A DNA stretch of 64,000 bases from Stenotrophomonas hibiscicola ATCC 19867 (GTDB lineage Bacteria > Pseudomonadota > Gammaproteobacteria > Xanthomonadales > Xanthomonadaceae). The DNA is taken from the NCBI RefSeq assembly GCF_000382065.1, contig NZ_KB907498.1, positions 192,714-256,713 of the forward strand, written 5' to 3'. Both the position numbers and the translations under genes were made by a program. Shown piece by piece: positions 8,923 through 16,739 of the stretch (position 1 is the first letter of the stretch; the number at the start of each line of letters is the position of its first letter). The notes beneath the pieces were generated by a model that saw only the letters and a program-made list of their open reading frames with translations, made no database searches and had not been told where the DNA came from.

Positions 8923-9058
8923 ATCCCGTGCAATCGATGCAATCGCACATACGCTGCCATGGCTTCGGCCAACACACTCATCTGCTGCACCACTCCGGAA
9001 AACCTGCGCCAGAAAGGCTACAGCCTACCGGCCCCGGCGCCCTGCCGCCAAGGCGGGC

Positions 9059-9493
9059 TCAGGACCCCAACGCCACCGCCGCCGGTTCCAGCTCACCGTC
9101 GGCACCGGTCCAGGCCTGCAGCAGGCGTTCAAATCCACCGCTGCCAAGCAGGAAGCCGGGCCAAGCGGCGTCGACGATCTGCGCCAGTGGTTCTGGCTCG
9201 ATGCGCCGCGTACCCATCGACCAGCGCGGAAATGCCCGCTGCACCACCGGAGCGCGGCACAGTACGTGCAGCTGCCCATGGCTGCGCGCGTTGAGGATGC
9301 GCTGGAACACCGAATCGATGCCGTCCTGCGGGCCTTCGAGATACTGCAGGAAACGGCTGCCATCGAACATCAGGACGCCGGTGACTCCAGCTACACGATT
9401 GAATGCCGTGGCATCGGCCAGCAGGCGGTCAAGATCGGTTGTCTGCAGATCGGCGCGGGCCTCGCTGGCATAGGCAATCGCGTGCAGCGACAT
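9059..9493 (-). CDS. BLUF-domain blue-light sensor protein
   Basis: A 144-residue single-domain FAD photoreceptor. From the ATG at 9493 the three residues that run the BLUF photocycle fall at their classic positions: Tyr8 (HAIAYAS), Asn32 (AFNRVAGVTGVL) and Gln50 (RFLQYLEGP). The C-terminal 45 residues form a cap with no output domain, so it must act by protein-protein contact. GGGGGGAG lies upstream of the start. Longer upstream residues are not family-like. Confidence 0.92.
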   Translation of the reverse strand: MSLHAIAYASEARADLQTTDLDRLLADATAFNRVAGVTGVLMFDGSRFLQYLEGPQDGIDSVFQRILNARSHGQLHVLCRAPVVQRAFPRWSMGTRRIEPEPLAQIVDAAWPGFLLGSGGFERLLQAWTGADGELEPAAVALGS

Positions 9494-9624
9494 CAGATGG
9501 CTCCCCCCCTGGGAACGATGGCAGGGACTATGACATGAATACGATCGGCAGTTAAGCACGCGACCGCCGTGATGCAAACAGGCCGAGGCAGCGCAGGTGG
9601 GCTACAATCGGCGCCGCGCTGCTG

Positions 9625-9711
9625 GCCCGGATGGCGAAACTGGTAGACGCATCGGACTTAAAATCCGCCGGGGGCAACCCCATGCCGGTTCGATTCCGGC
9701 TCCGGGCACCA
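9625..9711 (+). tRNA. tRNA-Leu (TAA)
   Basis: The acceptor stem GCCCGGA pairs with TCCGGGC, followed by discriminator A and encoded CCA. The anticodon loop CTTAAAA gives TAA, and a long variable arm is present, as in class II tRNAs. The 3' 57 bases are the left att core of the prophage, and the integration leaves this copy intact. Confidence 0.96.
9655..9711 (+). other. attL core (57-bp direct repeat)
   Basis: Identical over 57 bases to 47717-47773, covering the anticodon arm to the CCA end of tRNA-Leu. Flanking bases differ on both sides. Confidence 0.93.
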
Positions 9712-9752
9712 AGGCTTTCGGGCCTATTGCGCCACCCACCCAGAAACGCCTA

Positions 9753-9773
9753 TGTGCAGTTTTTGTGCAGTGG
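9753..9773 (+). promoter_or_regulatory. Putative integrase arm-type site, left arm
   Basis: TGTGCAGTTTTTGTGCAG followed by TGG is repeated, with one base change, at 47629-47649 near attR in the same orientation. Two TGTGCAG half-units lie 11 bases apart in each. Paired repeats just inside both att cores are what integrase arm sites look like. This is inference from position and identity. Confidence 0.55.
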
Positions 9774-10076
9774 TCACTCTGCGGGCTTGATCTTCCCCGC
9801 CTCCCTTTCCTCAAGGATGGCCGCGACTTCCTGTCGCAGCCTGTCCTGATGCCGTATCACCCACTGCTCCATCCCAGCCCTGCCCGTCCACTGGTTCTGG
9901 CACGGCCGGACGATGTGCTGCCGGTAGTCACGGTGGAAGTCCAGAAACACCTGCCACCTCTGATTATCCACCCGCTGCTGGATCCGGGCCACGCAGATGA
10001 AGTGCAGGCAGATCATGTCCGGAGCCTGGGTGTACGTCGACGCCTTCTGCCAAGTGAAGTCTGGAGGTAGTTCCAT
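9774..10076 (-). CDS. Hypothetical phage protein, last late gene
   Basis: A 100-residue soluble protein of unknown function (starts MELPPDFTWQKASTYTQAPD). It is rich in Trp, His and Arg and has a C-terminal charged helix. It lies downstream of the tail-fibre gene and ends at the left att arm. ATG at 10076 has no good ribosome site. The frame extends to 10214 but those residues overlap the fibre gene and look random. It could be a fibre chaperone or a decorative gene; nothing in the sequence decides. Confidence 0.55.
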   Translation of the reverse strand: MELPPDFTWQKASTYTQAPDMICLHFICVARIQQRVDNQRWQVFLDFHRDYRQHIVRPCQNQWTGRAGMEQWVIRHQDRLRQEVAAILEEREAGKIKPAE

Positions 10077-10114
10077 GCCGGGGAGGATACGCTTCCCCGT
10101 CTCAGGGGTTGCGA

Positions 10115-11134
10115 TCAGACCTTGGCTTCTAGGGCGGACAACCGGGCGTCGAGTGCCTCGATCTTGCCCGCCTGTACGTCGTTCTCCGCCGCGAGCGCCG
10201 AGACCATGAAGCACAACAGCTCCTCCTTCCGGAAGCTGTAGAGGTCGCCTGCCTCGCGGGCCGGAGTAAGCTCGTTGCCCTCATCGTCGTGGGTGGCAGC
10301 TTCGGCCTCCCACTCGTCGTAGCAGATGAAGGAGTAGGCGAACGGTTCCAGCCCATGCGCCTCCATCACCGCGATAGCGGCCTGAACAGTCGGGCCAGCG
10401 TGCAGCCGGTCCCCGGTCAGCCACTCCCAGATGGCCGGAAGCCGGGCCAGCTCCGAACCTGCCTTGCACTCAGCATCCGACAACTGGCGCGGCTCGGTCT
10501 TGAGGCGGGCGTCGGAGGTGTTGATGGTGCCGTTTACCGCGTATACCTGTGACCAACGGTTACCTGCCTGTCCACTGGAATACAGGTTGTCACCAGCCGG
10601 AACGCTGTTTCCTCGGAAGTAGACAATCGAACTAGCCATGTCGATAACGAGATAGTTCGTCGTCGTACCACTTAGAGTATTGCTCAGGGTAAGTGCTGTT
10701 CCGGGATTCCAGAATCTGGTCAGGTTGCCATTCGTATGGCTAAGAAAGAGAGATGGACCGCCGTTTGAGATGGTTAGGTTCCCCAGCATTGTCTGAGGAT
10801 TGCCCCACGTAACAGTGCTATTGCAATGAGGGATCGTGTTCCCAGAGTTACCTTGGTCAAATGTTGCAACTGTGCCGAGCGCCAATGCCGTCCTCTGCGC
10901 CGCCTGAGTGGTGGCGGCAAGGAGGGTGCGGCCTACGCTGGTGACGGTGTACGTCGCCCATGCGGAGCCGTTGTAGTACAGCGACAGGTCTGCGGCAGCG
11001 GTCAACCCAGCGATGCCTGCAAGGTTGCCGAGGGCGAAATTTCCATCGGCACCCGCAGCGGTCCGGGTCATCACGTTGTCGGTGGCTGCCGGGGTGCCAA
11101 CCGGGTATACGGAGGGGTCTGCGTACTTGGGCAT
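10115..11134 (-). CDS. Tail fibre/spike with C-terminal S74 chaperone domain
   Basis: A 339-residue fibre protein. The C-terminal third begins NGTINTSDARLKTEPRQLSD, the start of the intramolecular chaperone of endosialidase (peptidase S74) domain. The Ser in TSDARLK is the expected self-cleavage site, and the domain ends in a coiled coil (EALDARLSALEAKV). The N-terminal region AALGTVATFDQGN resembles fibre repeat modules. The middle (roughly 10560-10870) is clearly richer in A and T than its neighbours, suggesting that the receptor-binding part was exchanged. Confidence 0.85.
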   Translation of the reverse strand: MPKYADPSVYPVGTPAATDNVMTRTAAGADGNFALGNLAGIAGLTAAADLSLYYNGSAWATYTVTSVGRTLLAATTQAAQRTALALGTVATFDQGNSGNTIPHCNSTVTWGNPQTMLGNLTISNGGPSLFLSHTNGNLTRFWNPGTALTLSNTLSGTTTNYLVIDMASSIVYFRGNSVPAGDNLYSSGQAGNRWSQVYAVNGTINTSDARLKTEPRQLSDAECKAGSELARLPAIWEWLTGDRLHAGPTVQAAIAVMEAHGLEPFAYSFICYDEWEAEAATHDDEGNELTPAREAGDLYSFRKEELLCFMVSALAAENDVQAGKIEALDARLSALEAKV

Positions 11135-11138
11135 GAGA

Positions 11139-11897
11139 TTACCTATTGAAGTAGTAGGCGGAGACTTCGACCGTTACTTGGCCGGCTGCAATGGTCACGA
11201 CGCCGCCGAGAATGTTCGTGGCGAGGCCCTGCATGGTCACGGTCAGGTCAGCGTCCAAGTTCAGCTCGATGGTGCTGGTCATGTTGGCGTCGACGTACTC
11301 CGTGTTCATCGTCGCTGTAGGCGCGCCCATCGATGGCCGGGAGAAGTAAAGAGTCAGGTTTGAGGCATTTCGGACCTTGAGCCGCACCATCGTTGCCGTC
11401 AGCGGCAAGATGCTGGACAGGTTGATGGTCTGCAGGGCAGGCTGGGTGAGGATTGCAATGCTCAAATTCAGAGGCCGCGCTGGGCCGCCGACCGCCGTAG
11501 AGGCGCGGTCCAGCTTTACGAGGTTTCCGCCCTGCCCCGCCAGAATGTGCCGACCAGATCGGAACCGGGACGTTGATTCTGAGCGGCATGTGCCGAGATA
11601 GCGCCGCGTCGTATCACCGGTCTTAGTGCGTGCGGTGCCGAGATAGGGGTTATCAGGGGCAACCGTATCGAACTCCAGCAGGCCCATGCCGTCGGGACTG
11701 GCGTACCCATACAGGTGGTAGAACGTGTTGGCAGCAGGGGTTGCAGGCAGGGTAGCCGTAGCGCTGCCATCGTAGGCCACGCGCTGCGTCCCCGGCAGGA
11801 AGAACACGCCAGGCGAGGTCGTGATGTTCATCCCATCTGGCGCCAGCGTCAGCTGCAGCCCGCGAATGTCGGAGTCTGTCGGATCAAGAGCGGCCAT
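11139..11897 (-). CDS. Phage tail-associated structural protein
   Basis: A 252-residue protein, beta-rich by composition, without a motif I can name. It starts MAALDPTDSDIRGLQLTLAP. Its ATG overlaps the stop of the preceding fibre gene (ATGA), and it is followed four bases later by the S74 fibre gene. It probably forms part of the fibre or its adaptor. The call comes from the operon position. Confidence 0.65.
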   Translation of the reverse strand: MAALDPTDSDIRGLQLTLAPDGMNITTSPGVFFLPGTQRVAYDGSATATLPATPAANTFYHLYGYASPDGMGLLEFDTVAPDNPYLGTARTKTGDTTRRYLGTCRSESTSRFRSGRHILAGQGGNLVKLDRASTAVGGPARPLNLSIAILTQPALQTINLSSILPLTATMVRLKVRNASNLTLYFSRPSMGAPTATMNTEYVDANMTSTIELNLDADLTVTMQGLATNILGGVVTIAAGQVTVEVSAYYFNR

Positions 11898-13075
11898 CAG
11901 CTTGCGATACTCCGGTCAGAGAAACGGCGCCATTTCGTGCCTGACACCACGGTGGAGTCGTACCAGCAAGGCTCGGGGTTGCCGGTAGCGAGGTCGGTGA
12001 TAATGACCATTCGCCCCAGCGATACCGGCGTCAGGGCATTGGCCTGAGCCAGCGTCATCGCCACGAGGGTGTGAATGTCCCCGAGGGTCTGCAGCGACCA
12101 TGCCCCACCACTCGATCGAAACGCATAACCCTGCCCAGACAGGCCAGCAACGCCGGTCAGATTGGCCGGGACGCCCGACAGCCACTGGTAGGGGATCTGC
12201 GCCGAATTGGCGTATAGCGGCCTTCCCTGCTGGTCTGTCAGCGGATTGCCAAGCTGATCCGTCAGGACCGACCAGCGCAGCAGCACATAGGGGCTGTTCG
12301 GGCCATCCAGTGGCGCCCACGCCAGACTCTGCCGGGCATAGGGCAACCCGTCGTTCGGCGCTTCGGGGAAATACTTGTTGATCGTGCCGGGCGGCAGATC
12401 GTCGGTAGTAGCAGCCTGGGTGCCGGACACCCTGCCCTTAGCATCGCGGGTGATCTTGACCAGCGCCGCACCAGCACCGGAATCGGGCAGGTTCGATAGC
12501 GAGATGGTCGGTAGCCCTGCCGCTGCATTCCCGTTCGCCACGTCGATCTGCTGCGCGGTGCCGGTGATCGTGGCGTCTTTGGTGCCAGTGACGCGCCCTT
12601 TGCCGTCCCGTGTGATCGCCAGCAGCGTACCGGCGCCAGAGTCGGCAACATCGGCGAGGCCGAACGTGGTCACGCCATCGGTGCCAATGGCTTTTGTCAG
12701 CTCTCCAGCCGCAACCGTGATGGTGCCAGAGACAGGGAACCAGCCCTTCGTGCCATCCGGGCCGGTGCCGTAGTACTCAGTGTTGCCTGGGCTTTCCTCA
12801 TCGCCTTGCAGGGTGATGACCACCACATAGCCAGGCTGCGGTATGCCGTTTACCGCGATGGACTGCTGTCCGAGGATCTGGAAGCTGCCGCCCTCGCCGT
12901 CCTCCAGCGCCGCAACGCGGGCAGCAAGGGCCTCATAGAGAGCACGCAGGTCATCGCTCGATTGGGCCGAGGCCAGCCGCAGGAAGTAGTTCGCCCACGC
13001 CTGCGTGACCCGCCCTGCCTGATCAACTACCGGCTGGTCAAAGCGCGGCTGTTCGCCAGGGAAGCGGCTGACCAT
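11897..13075 (-). CDS. Phage tail fibre/adsorption protein with internal repeats
   Basis: A 392-residue protein. It carries two imperfect repeats beginning DSGAGTLLAITRDGKGRVTG and DSGAGAALVKITRDAKGRVS, about 52 residues apart, as in beta-helical fibre shafts. A collagen-free glycine-rich middle and a C-terminal domain (MVIITDLATGNPEPCWYDST) seen in other phage fibres follow. The start at 13075 overlaps the previous stop as ATGA. The open frame upstream to 13105 is rejected for that reason. Confidence 0.75.
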   Translation of the reverse strand: MVSRFPGEQPRFDQPVVDQAGRVTQAWANYFLRLASAQSSDDLRALYEALAARVAALEDGEGGSFQILGQQSIAVNGIPQPGYVVVITLQGDEESPGNTEYYGTGPDGTKGWFPVSGTITVAAGELTKAIGTDGVTTFGLADVADSGAGTLLAITRDGKGRVTGTKDATITGTAQQIDVANGNAAAGLPTISLSNLPDSGAGAALVKITRDAKGRVSGTQAATTDDLPPGTINKYFPEAPNDGLPYARQSLAWAPLDGPNSPYVLLRWSVLTDQLGNPLTDQQGRPLYANSAQIPYQWLSGVPANLTGVAGLSGQGYAFRSSGGAWSLQTLGDIHTLVAMTLAQANALTPVSLGRMVIITDLATGNPEPCWYDSTVVSGTKWRRFSDRSIAS

Positions 13076-13866
13076 CAGCTGGCTACCTTGCCAATCGCTC
13101 GCCACATCACCGGCAGCGGGCTGCTGAGGTTGTATTGGGACCTCACGTCATCGACGCCCAGGTCCCAATAGATCGTAGCTCCTGTAGTGCTTGCGGTAGC
13201 TCCAATGTCACCGATGAACCCAGCAGCTACCGCGCCGGAACCCCGGTTTATGGTCACCTGGACGTTCGGGACAGTGGCATATGCGACAGGGAAGTTGAAC
13301 GAGCCACTCGCAATCTGTGCCCCGCTGGCTGGGATTGAGAACGTCCCCCACTGCTCAAGGATGACCGAACTGGTGCCGACGTACTTGACCGAGGTGTCCG
13401 TGACCACGATTGGCGAAACCGGCGCCGTCGGCTGGGCCTGGAGGACATAGCCACCACCACTGGCAACGACCATCTTGCCGTCCGAGCCGGTCGGGTCAGG
13501 AAGCTGGATGATGTCCTCCCACAGCACCACCGAACCGTCATTGGTCAGGAACTTGCCTGCCTCGAGCGTCGGGAACACGTTGTTCCCCACCGAGCCGTCA
13601 TTCACATCCCGGGTCCAGATCACGGCGCCAAGGCTATCGGTCAACCGTACGGTATAGGACCCGGACAGCCAGATGTTCACGTTGGCCCGGCCCGAGCTGT
13701 CCAGCGGCACCGGGTTGGTATTCGGGATCGTCAGCCCCTGGTTTGACCATGTCATGCGGGGATTGGTCGTGCCCTGGTCATAGAACTGCAGGAAGCCACC
13801 GGCCACCGGCTGATTGCTCAGGATGTCGAAATACACCGGGTTTGGGTCGTAGAAGCGGCCGCTCAT
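13075..13866 (-). CDS. Phage tail protein (fibre base/adaptor)
   Basis: A 263-residue protein starting MSGRFYDPNPVYFDILSNQP, with GGFLQFYDQGTTNPRMTWSN and VPLDSSGRANVNIWLSGSYT. This N-terminal pattern is common in podovirus tail proteins that attach fibres to the tail. The C-terminal half (WGTFSIPASGAQIASGSFNF) looks like a lectin-type beta domain. ATG at 13866 has GGGAGAT upstream. It is the first gene after two tandem terminators, so it should have its own promoter or rely on antitermination. Confidence 0.7.
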   Translation of the reverse strand: MSGRFYDPNPVYFDILSNQPVAGGFLQFYDQGTTNPRMTWSNQGLTIPNTNPVPLDSSGRANVNIWLSGSYTVRLTDSLGAVIWTRDVNDGSVGNNVFPTLEAGKFLTNDGSVVLWEDIIQLPDPTGSDGKMVVASGGGYVLQAQPTAPVSPIVVTDTSVKYVGTSSVILEQWGTFSIPASGAQIASGSFNFPVAYATVPNVQVTINRGSGAVAAGFIGDIGATASTTGATIYWDLGVDDVRSQYNLSSPLPVMWRAIGKVAS

Positions 13867-13878
13867 GGGATCTCCCAA

Positions 13879-13903
13879 AGAAAAAGCCCGCGTTGACGGG
13901 CTT
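13879..13903 (-). terminator. Rho-independent terminator
   Basis: On the minus strand AAGCCCG-TCAACG-CGGGCTT is followed by a T-run (A-run at 13881-13885 on the plus strand). Confidence 0.8.
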
Positions 13904-13910
13904 CGGGCAT

Positions 13911-13935
13911 AAAAAAACCCGCTCAAGGCGGGGCT
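13911..13935 (-). terminator. Rho-independent terminator, tandem
   Basis: The stem GCGGG/CCCGC is followed by seven T on the minus strand. With the next hairpin it forms a double terminator after the 51-residue gene at 13964-14119. Confidence 0.7.
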
Positions 13936-13963
13936 TCGGGTGTTCAGGATTTTGGATGGCGGG

Positions 13964-14119
13964 CTACCACCACTTGATAGCCCATATCACGGCGGCTACG
14001 GACAGCCCGATAGCCGCAATCAGAGCCGCGTTTGCCAGCTTGTTGCCAGCCCGGTCAGCGCCTTCTTTGCTCATGGCCCCTTTAACTCCAAGGTGCGTTT
14101 TGGGTGTATTCTTGGTCAT
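13964..14119 (-). CDS. 51-residue membrane microprotein
   Basis: This short gene encodes a basic, polar N-terminus (MTKNTPKTHLGVKGAMSKEG) and one membrane helix (LIAAIGLSVAAVIWAIKWW). GAGGA precedes the ATG by four bases, and a second in-frame ATG at codon 16 also has GGAG upstream. Two terminators follow the stop. It lies between the tail-fibre block and the ejection proteins. Function is unknown. Confidence 0.6.
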   Translation of the reverse strand: MTKNTPKTHLGVKGAMSKEGADRAGNKLANAALIAAIGLSVAAVIWAIKWW

Positions 14120-14152
14120 GGTCCTCGGTGGTCAGGTCACTGCGGATACATG

Positions 14153-14182
14153 AAGGGTCACCAGCGCGAACTGGTGGCCCTT
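14153..14182. other. Strong hairpin, AAGGGTCACCAG stem
   Basis: AAGGGTCACCAG-CGCGAA-CTGGTGGCCCTT folds with one mismatch. It sits upstream of the 51-residue minus gene and upstream of the plus-strand microprotein. There is no strong T-run on either side, although GTTTT lies five bases beyond on the plus strand. It may be a weak terminator or a leader structure. Confidence 0.5.
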
Positions 14183-14292
14183 CGCCGTTTTGGGGTCGGT
14201 ACGCTCAATCACGCTCACCGACAGGTAAATGCTAGCGGCACCGACGGACTCTCAGTGAGCAACAAAGCTGTGGATATCTCCGCGCAGCGCGC

Positions 14293-14298
14293 TTGACA
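14293..14298 (+). promoter_or_regulatory. Candidate -35 element for the plus-strand microprotein
   Basis: A perfect TTGACA lies 25 bases before the ATG at 14323, but no good -10 is found at normal spacing (TAGGAT is only nine bases away). Offered as a weak candidate only. Confidence 0.3.
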
Positions 14299-14322
14299 TT
14301 TGGGTGGTAGGATTCGGGCCAC

Positions 14323-14499
14323 ATGTCCACAGGTGTCGTCATGACTTGGCTCTATGCCATCGGCCTGAAACTGCTTTTCGCGCCGCTTTTTGTACTGGCT
14401 TACTGGCTGCTTGCCATCAAGGGTGGAAACGCTCTGGTGCGCTGGTTGATCCCCAGCCAGAAGTGGCGAGACTTTCTGACCAAGGACCGCTACTTCTAG
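14323..14499 (+). CDS. 58-residue membrane microprotein on the opposite strand (possible moron)
   Basis: A small plus-strand gene starts MSTGVVMTWLYAIGLKLLFA and has one long hydrophobic segment to about residue 32. A basic amphipathic tail with several Trp follows and ends in TKDRYF. Its stop overlaps the stop of the large minus-strand ejection gene, so the two are convergent. A single gene facing against the late operon is typical of a lysogenic-conversion moron. The composition with a clear membrane helix argues that the frame is real. Ribosome site is weak. Superinfection exclusion is a guess. Confidence 0.55.
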   Translation: MSTGVVMTWLYAIGLKLLFAPLFVLAYWLLAIKGGNALVRWLIPSQKWRDFLTKDRYF

Positions 14500-16739
14500 T
14501 CAGCTGAAGGCTGAGCCGAGCGGCCTGCCGCCAGCGCAAGCTGGTTGAGCGACTTACGGACAACCCCGGCATCCTCCTTGGGAAGCGCGGCCAGAACCCG
14601 TTGAGCCTCTGACGGGTTTGCCATCAGATACGCCAGTCGCTCCGACAAGCGCTGATTAGCCTGCTGCTCGAAATGCTCGAAGAGTGGCCCAACCCACGGC
14701 AGCCGGCTGCCAACGCCACGCACAGCGGCTCTCTCGCCAATGCTCAGCCGCTCCGCAGTCTGGCTACCAGCTGTCGCCGACCGGCTACGCTGGGCAATCC
14801 TCTGCATGTCGTCTTGAATCGCGCGCAGCGACGCCAGGTCATAGGCAGTCAGGATGTCAGTAGCCCTCGCCTTCTTGAAATCAGTGGCCTTGGCGGCGAT
14901 AGCATCCAGATCGTTGGTCGAGCGCGACACGCCCGACGGCGTAAGGATCGGGTTCCCGAGCTGGTCTTGCGCAGTGCTAGATGAGCGAGAAAGGATCTCT
15001 CGACCAACTTCCATGCGGTTGATTGGTTTGGAGGCATTGCGGTAGGCAGAGAGGTATTCAGGGAAGCTAGGCGCACGGTTTGCCAGCTCGCTGTCCAACG
15101 CCTCGCGAAGTTGCATCAATTCTCGGGAAGCTGCACGCGCATAACTCTTGTCGGCGCCAGCCTTGCCCTGCAAGAGGTCCCCGATGTACTGCCGGACAAG
15201 GTATAGCGACCCAACCGACTCGCCTGCGGAATCAAGAGCTCGGCCAACGTCGTTGATCGCAGATTGAACGCTCGGGCGTGGGGCATACTCAGACGACATG
15301 CGAGATGCCATAAGGCGAAGGTTACGTAGGCCCTCTGACACATCCTCGCCTTGCAGCCTCTGGGAGGGGGTCAACGAACGGTTGGCCTGCTCCAGTGAGG
15401 ATTCAAACTGGCGACCTTCCGCCATTGCCCTCTGCAATGCCGTGTCGACCACACTCTCGCGCGCAGCTTCGGCTGCTGCCATGTCGCCCTCGGTTCCAGC
15501 GATATTCTGCAACTGTTGCACACGGGCGGCGTTGTTTCTCAAATCGATGGGCTCAAATGCACCTCGATTCCGCGCACGCATCAGATTCTCCAAGGCCATG
15601 AGGCCGGAATCGCCACTAGCCTCGCCCAGGGTCCGCTGTACGCCGGGGACATCAGACTGAGTAATAGTGAGGTTGTTCGGGTTGGTAGCCTCGCGCGCCA
15701 GTACATTACCGGCCTGCCGGTCAGTGGCATTGAGGCCGGTACGCGCCAGGAGGTTTCGGCCGGTGTTCAGAGCAGCACCCGCGCCCTTTGCCGCAAGAGC
15801 GCCAGCGCCGCCGCCCACTCCGCCCAACAGCGCGTTCCCAACACGCTCATTCTCCGAGGCGACCGGCTGCAGAGCGCCGATGGTTAGGCCCTGAAGAGCA
15901 TTGCCTCGCACAGTGGTTGGCAGAAGGGCATTCGCGGCCGTAGTGCCGCGAGCTGCGACGCCAGGGCCAAGGATCTGTGCAATCGTCCCAAGGACATTCC
16001 CGCTGAACCCGGCCCCAGTATCAAGCAGTGGCCGGTCAATCTCTCGGCGCGCAGCTTCCTCATCACGCAGTCGCTTGCGCTCGGCCCCAAGCTTGGAAAG
16101 GGCAACCAATCCGCTTTCCAGGAAACCACCACCGCTCAAGGCGCCAACAGTCCCCTGCTGCAATGCTAGAAGAGGTGAGGATCCAACGTCGCCAGCGGCC
16201 TGCTTCAACCCCTGATACGTATCAACCAAAGACTTGCCGACGCCAGCGCGAAATCGGTCGATACCGCTCATGTTGTCGGTGGGGTTAGGAATGCCTCCTC
16301 GACCGACATCACTCTCCCTTGTGCCACCGACAATGTCGATGTTCAGGGCCTGATCGCCACCTGCAGGCTCGTCATCCCAGACAATCGTGCTGGGGTCTGG
16401 GCGGTCGTACATGCGCGCTTGATCGTTATGGAGACTTTCTGCATATGCTGTTGCATTCTCAGGAGTGTCAAAGGCCCCGAGGTTCCGACCAGTGCGCCGG
16501 AACAGATCAATCGCATCATCATCGCTGAGGATCCTACCGTCATCGGAGACGGTCGGGATCAGGTACTCACGGCCGTCAAAGTTCGCGGAGATTGAGCGTA
16601 CAGTCGAGATCGATCCATCCGCGTTTCGAACTACAGGGCGTTTGGTGAGGTCGATGTTGCCAGCTGACAGCTGCCCACGGGCCAGCTGCGGCCGCTGGGG
16701 CTCGTCGTCCCAAACGATGGTGGACGGATCAATTGCCAT
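14496..16739 (-). CDS. Large internal/ejection protein
   Basis: This 747-residue protein is probably carried in the capsid and ejected with DNA (the place of P22 gp16). Residues 4-14 and 115-125 repeat the peptide DPSTIVWDDEP. Between them is a module beginning NIDLTKRPVVRNADGSISTV with EYLIPTVSDDGRILSDDDAI and DTPENATAYAESLH, which I know from many phage internal proteins. A Gly/Ala-rich hydrophobic stretch near residues 200-330 could enter membrane; the C-terminal half is helical. ATG at 16739 overlaps the stop of the preceding gene by 11 bases. Confidence 0.75.
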   Translation of the reverse strand: MAIDPSTIVWDDEPQRPQLARGQLSAGNIDLTKRPVVRNADGSISTVRSISANFDGREYLIPTVSDDGRILSDDDAIDLFRRTGRNLGAFDTPENATAYAESLHNDQARMYDRPDPSTIVWDDEPAGGDQALNIDIVGGTRESDVGRGGIPNPTDNMSGIDRFRAGVGKSLVDTYQGLKQAAGDVGSSPLLALQQGTVGALSGGGFLESGLVALSKLGAERKRLRDEEAARREIDRPLLDTGAGFSGNVLGTIAQILGPGVAARGTTAANALLPTTVRGNALQGLTIGALQPVASENERVGNALLGGVGGGAGALAAKGAGAALNTGRNLLARTGLNATDRQAGNVLAREATNPNNLTITQSDVPGVQRTLGEASGDSGLMALENLMRARNRGAFEPIDLRNNAARVQQLQNIAGTEGDMAAAEAARESVVDTALQRAMAEGRQFESSLEQANRSLTPSQRLQGEDVSEGLRNLRLMASRMSSEYAPRPSVQSAINDVGRALDSAGESVGSLYLVRQYIGDLLQGKAGADKSYARAASRELMQLREALDSELANRAPSFPEYLSAYRNASKPINRMEVGREILSRSSSTAQDQLGNPILTPSGVSRSTNDLDAIAAKATDFKKARATDILTAYDLASLRAIQDDMQRIAQRSRSATAGSQTAERLSIGERAAVRGVGSRLPWVGPLFEHFEQQANQRLSERLAYLMANPSEAQRVLAALPKEDAGVVRKSLNQLALAAGRSAQPSAD

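Noticed and set aside
12373-12773. Ser/Pro/Val-rich plus-strand frame within a fibre gene
   Set aside because: It is antisense to an intact fibre gene and its repetitive composition only reflects the repeats of that gene.
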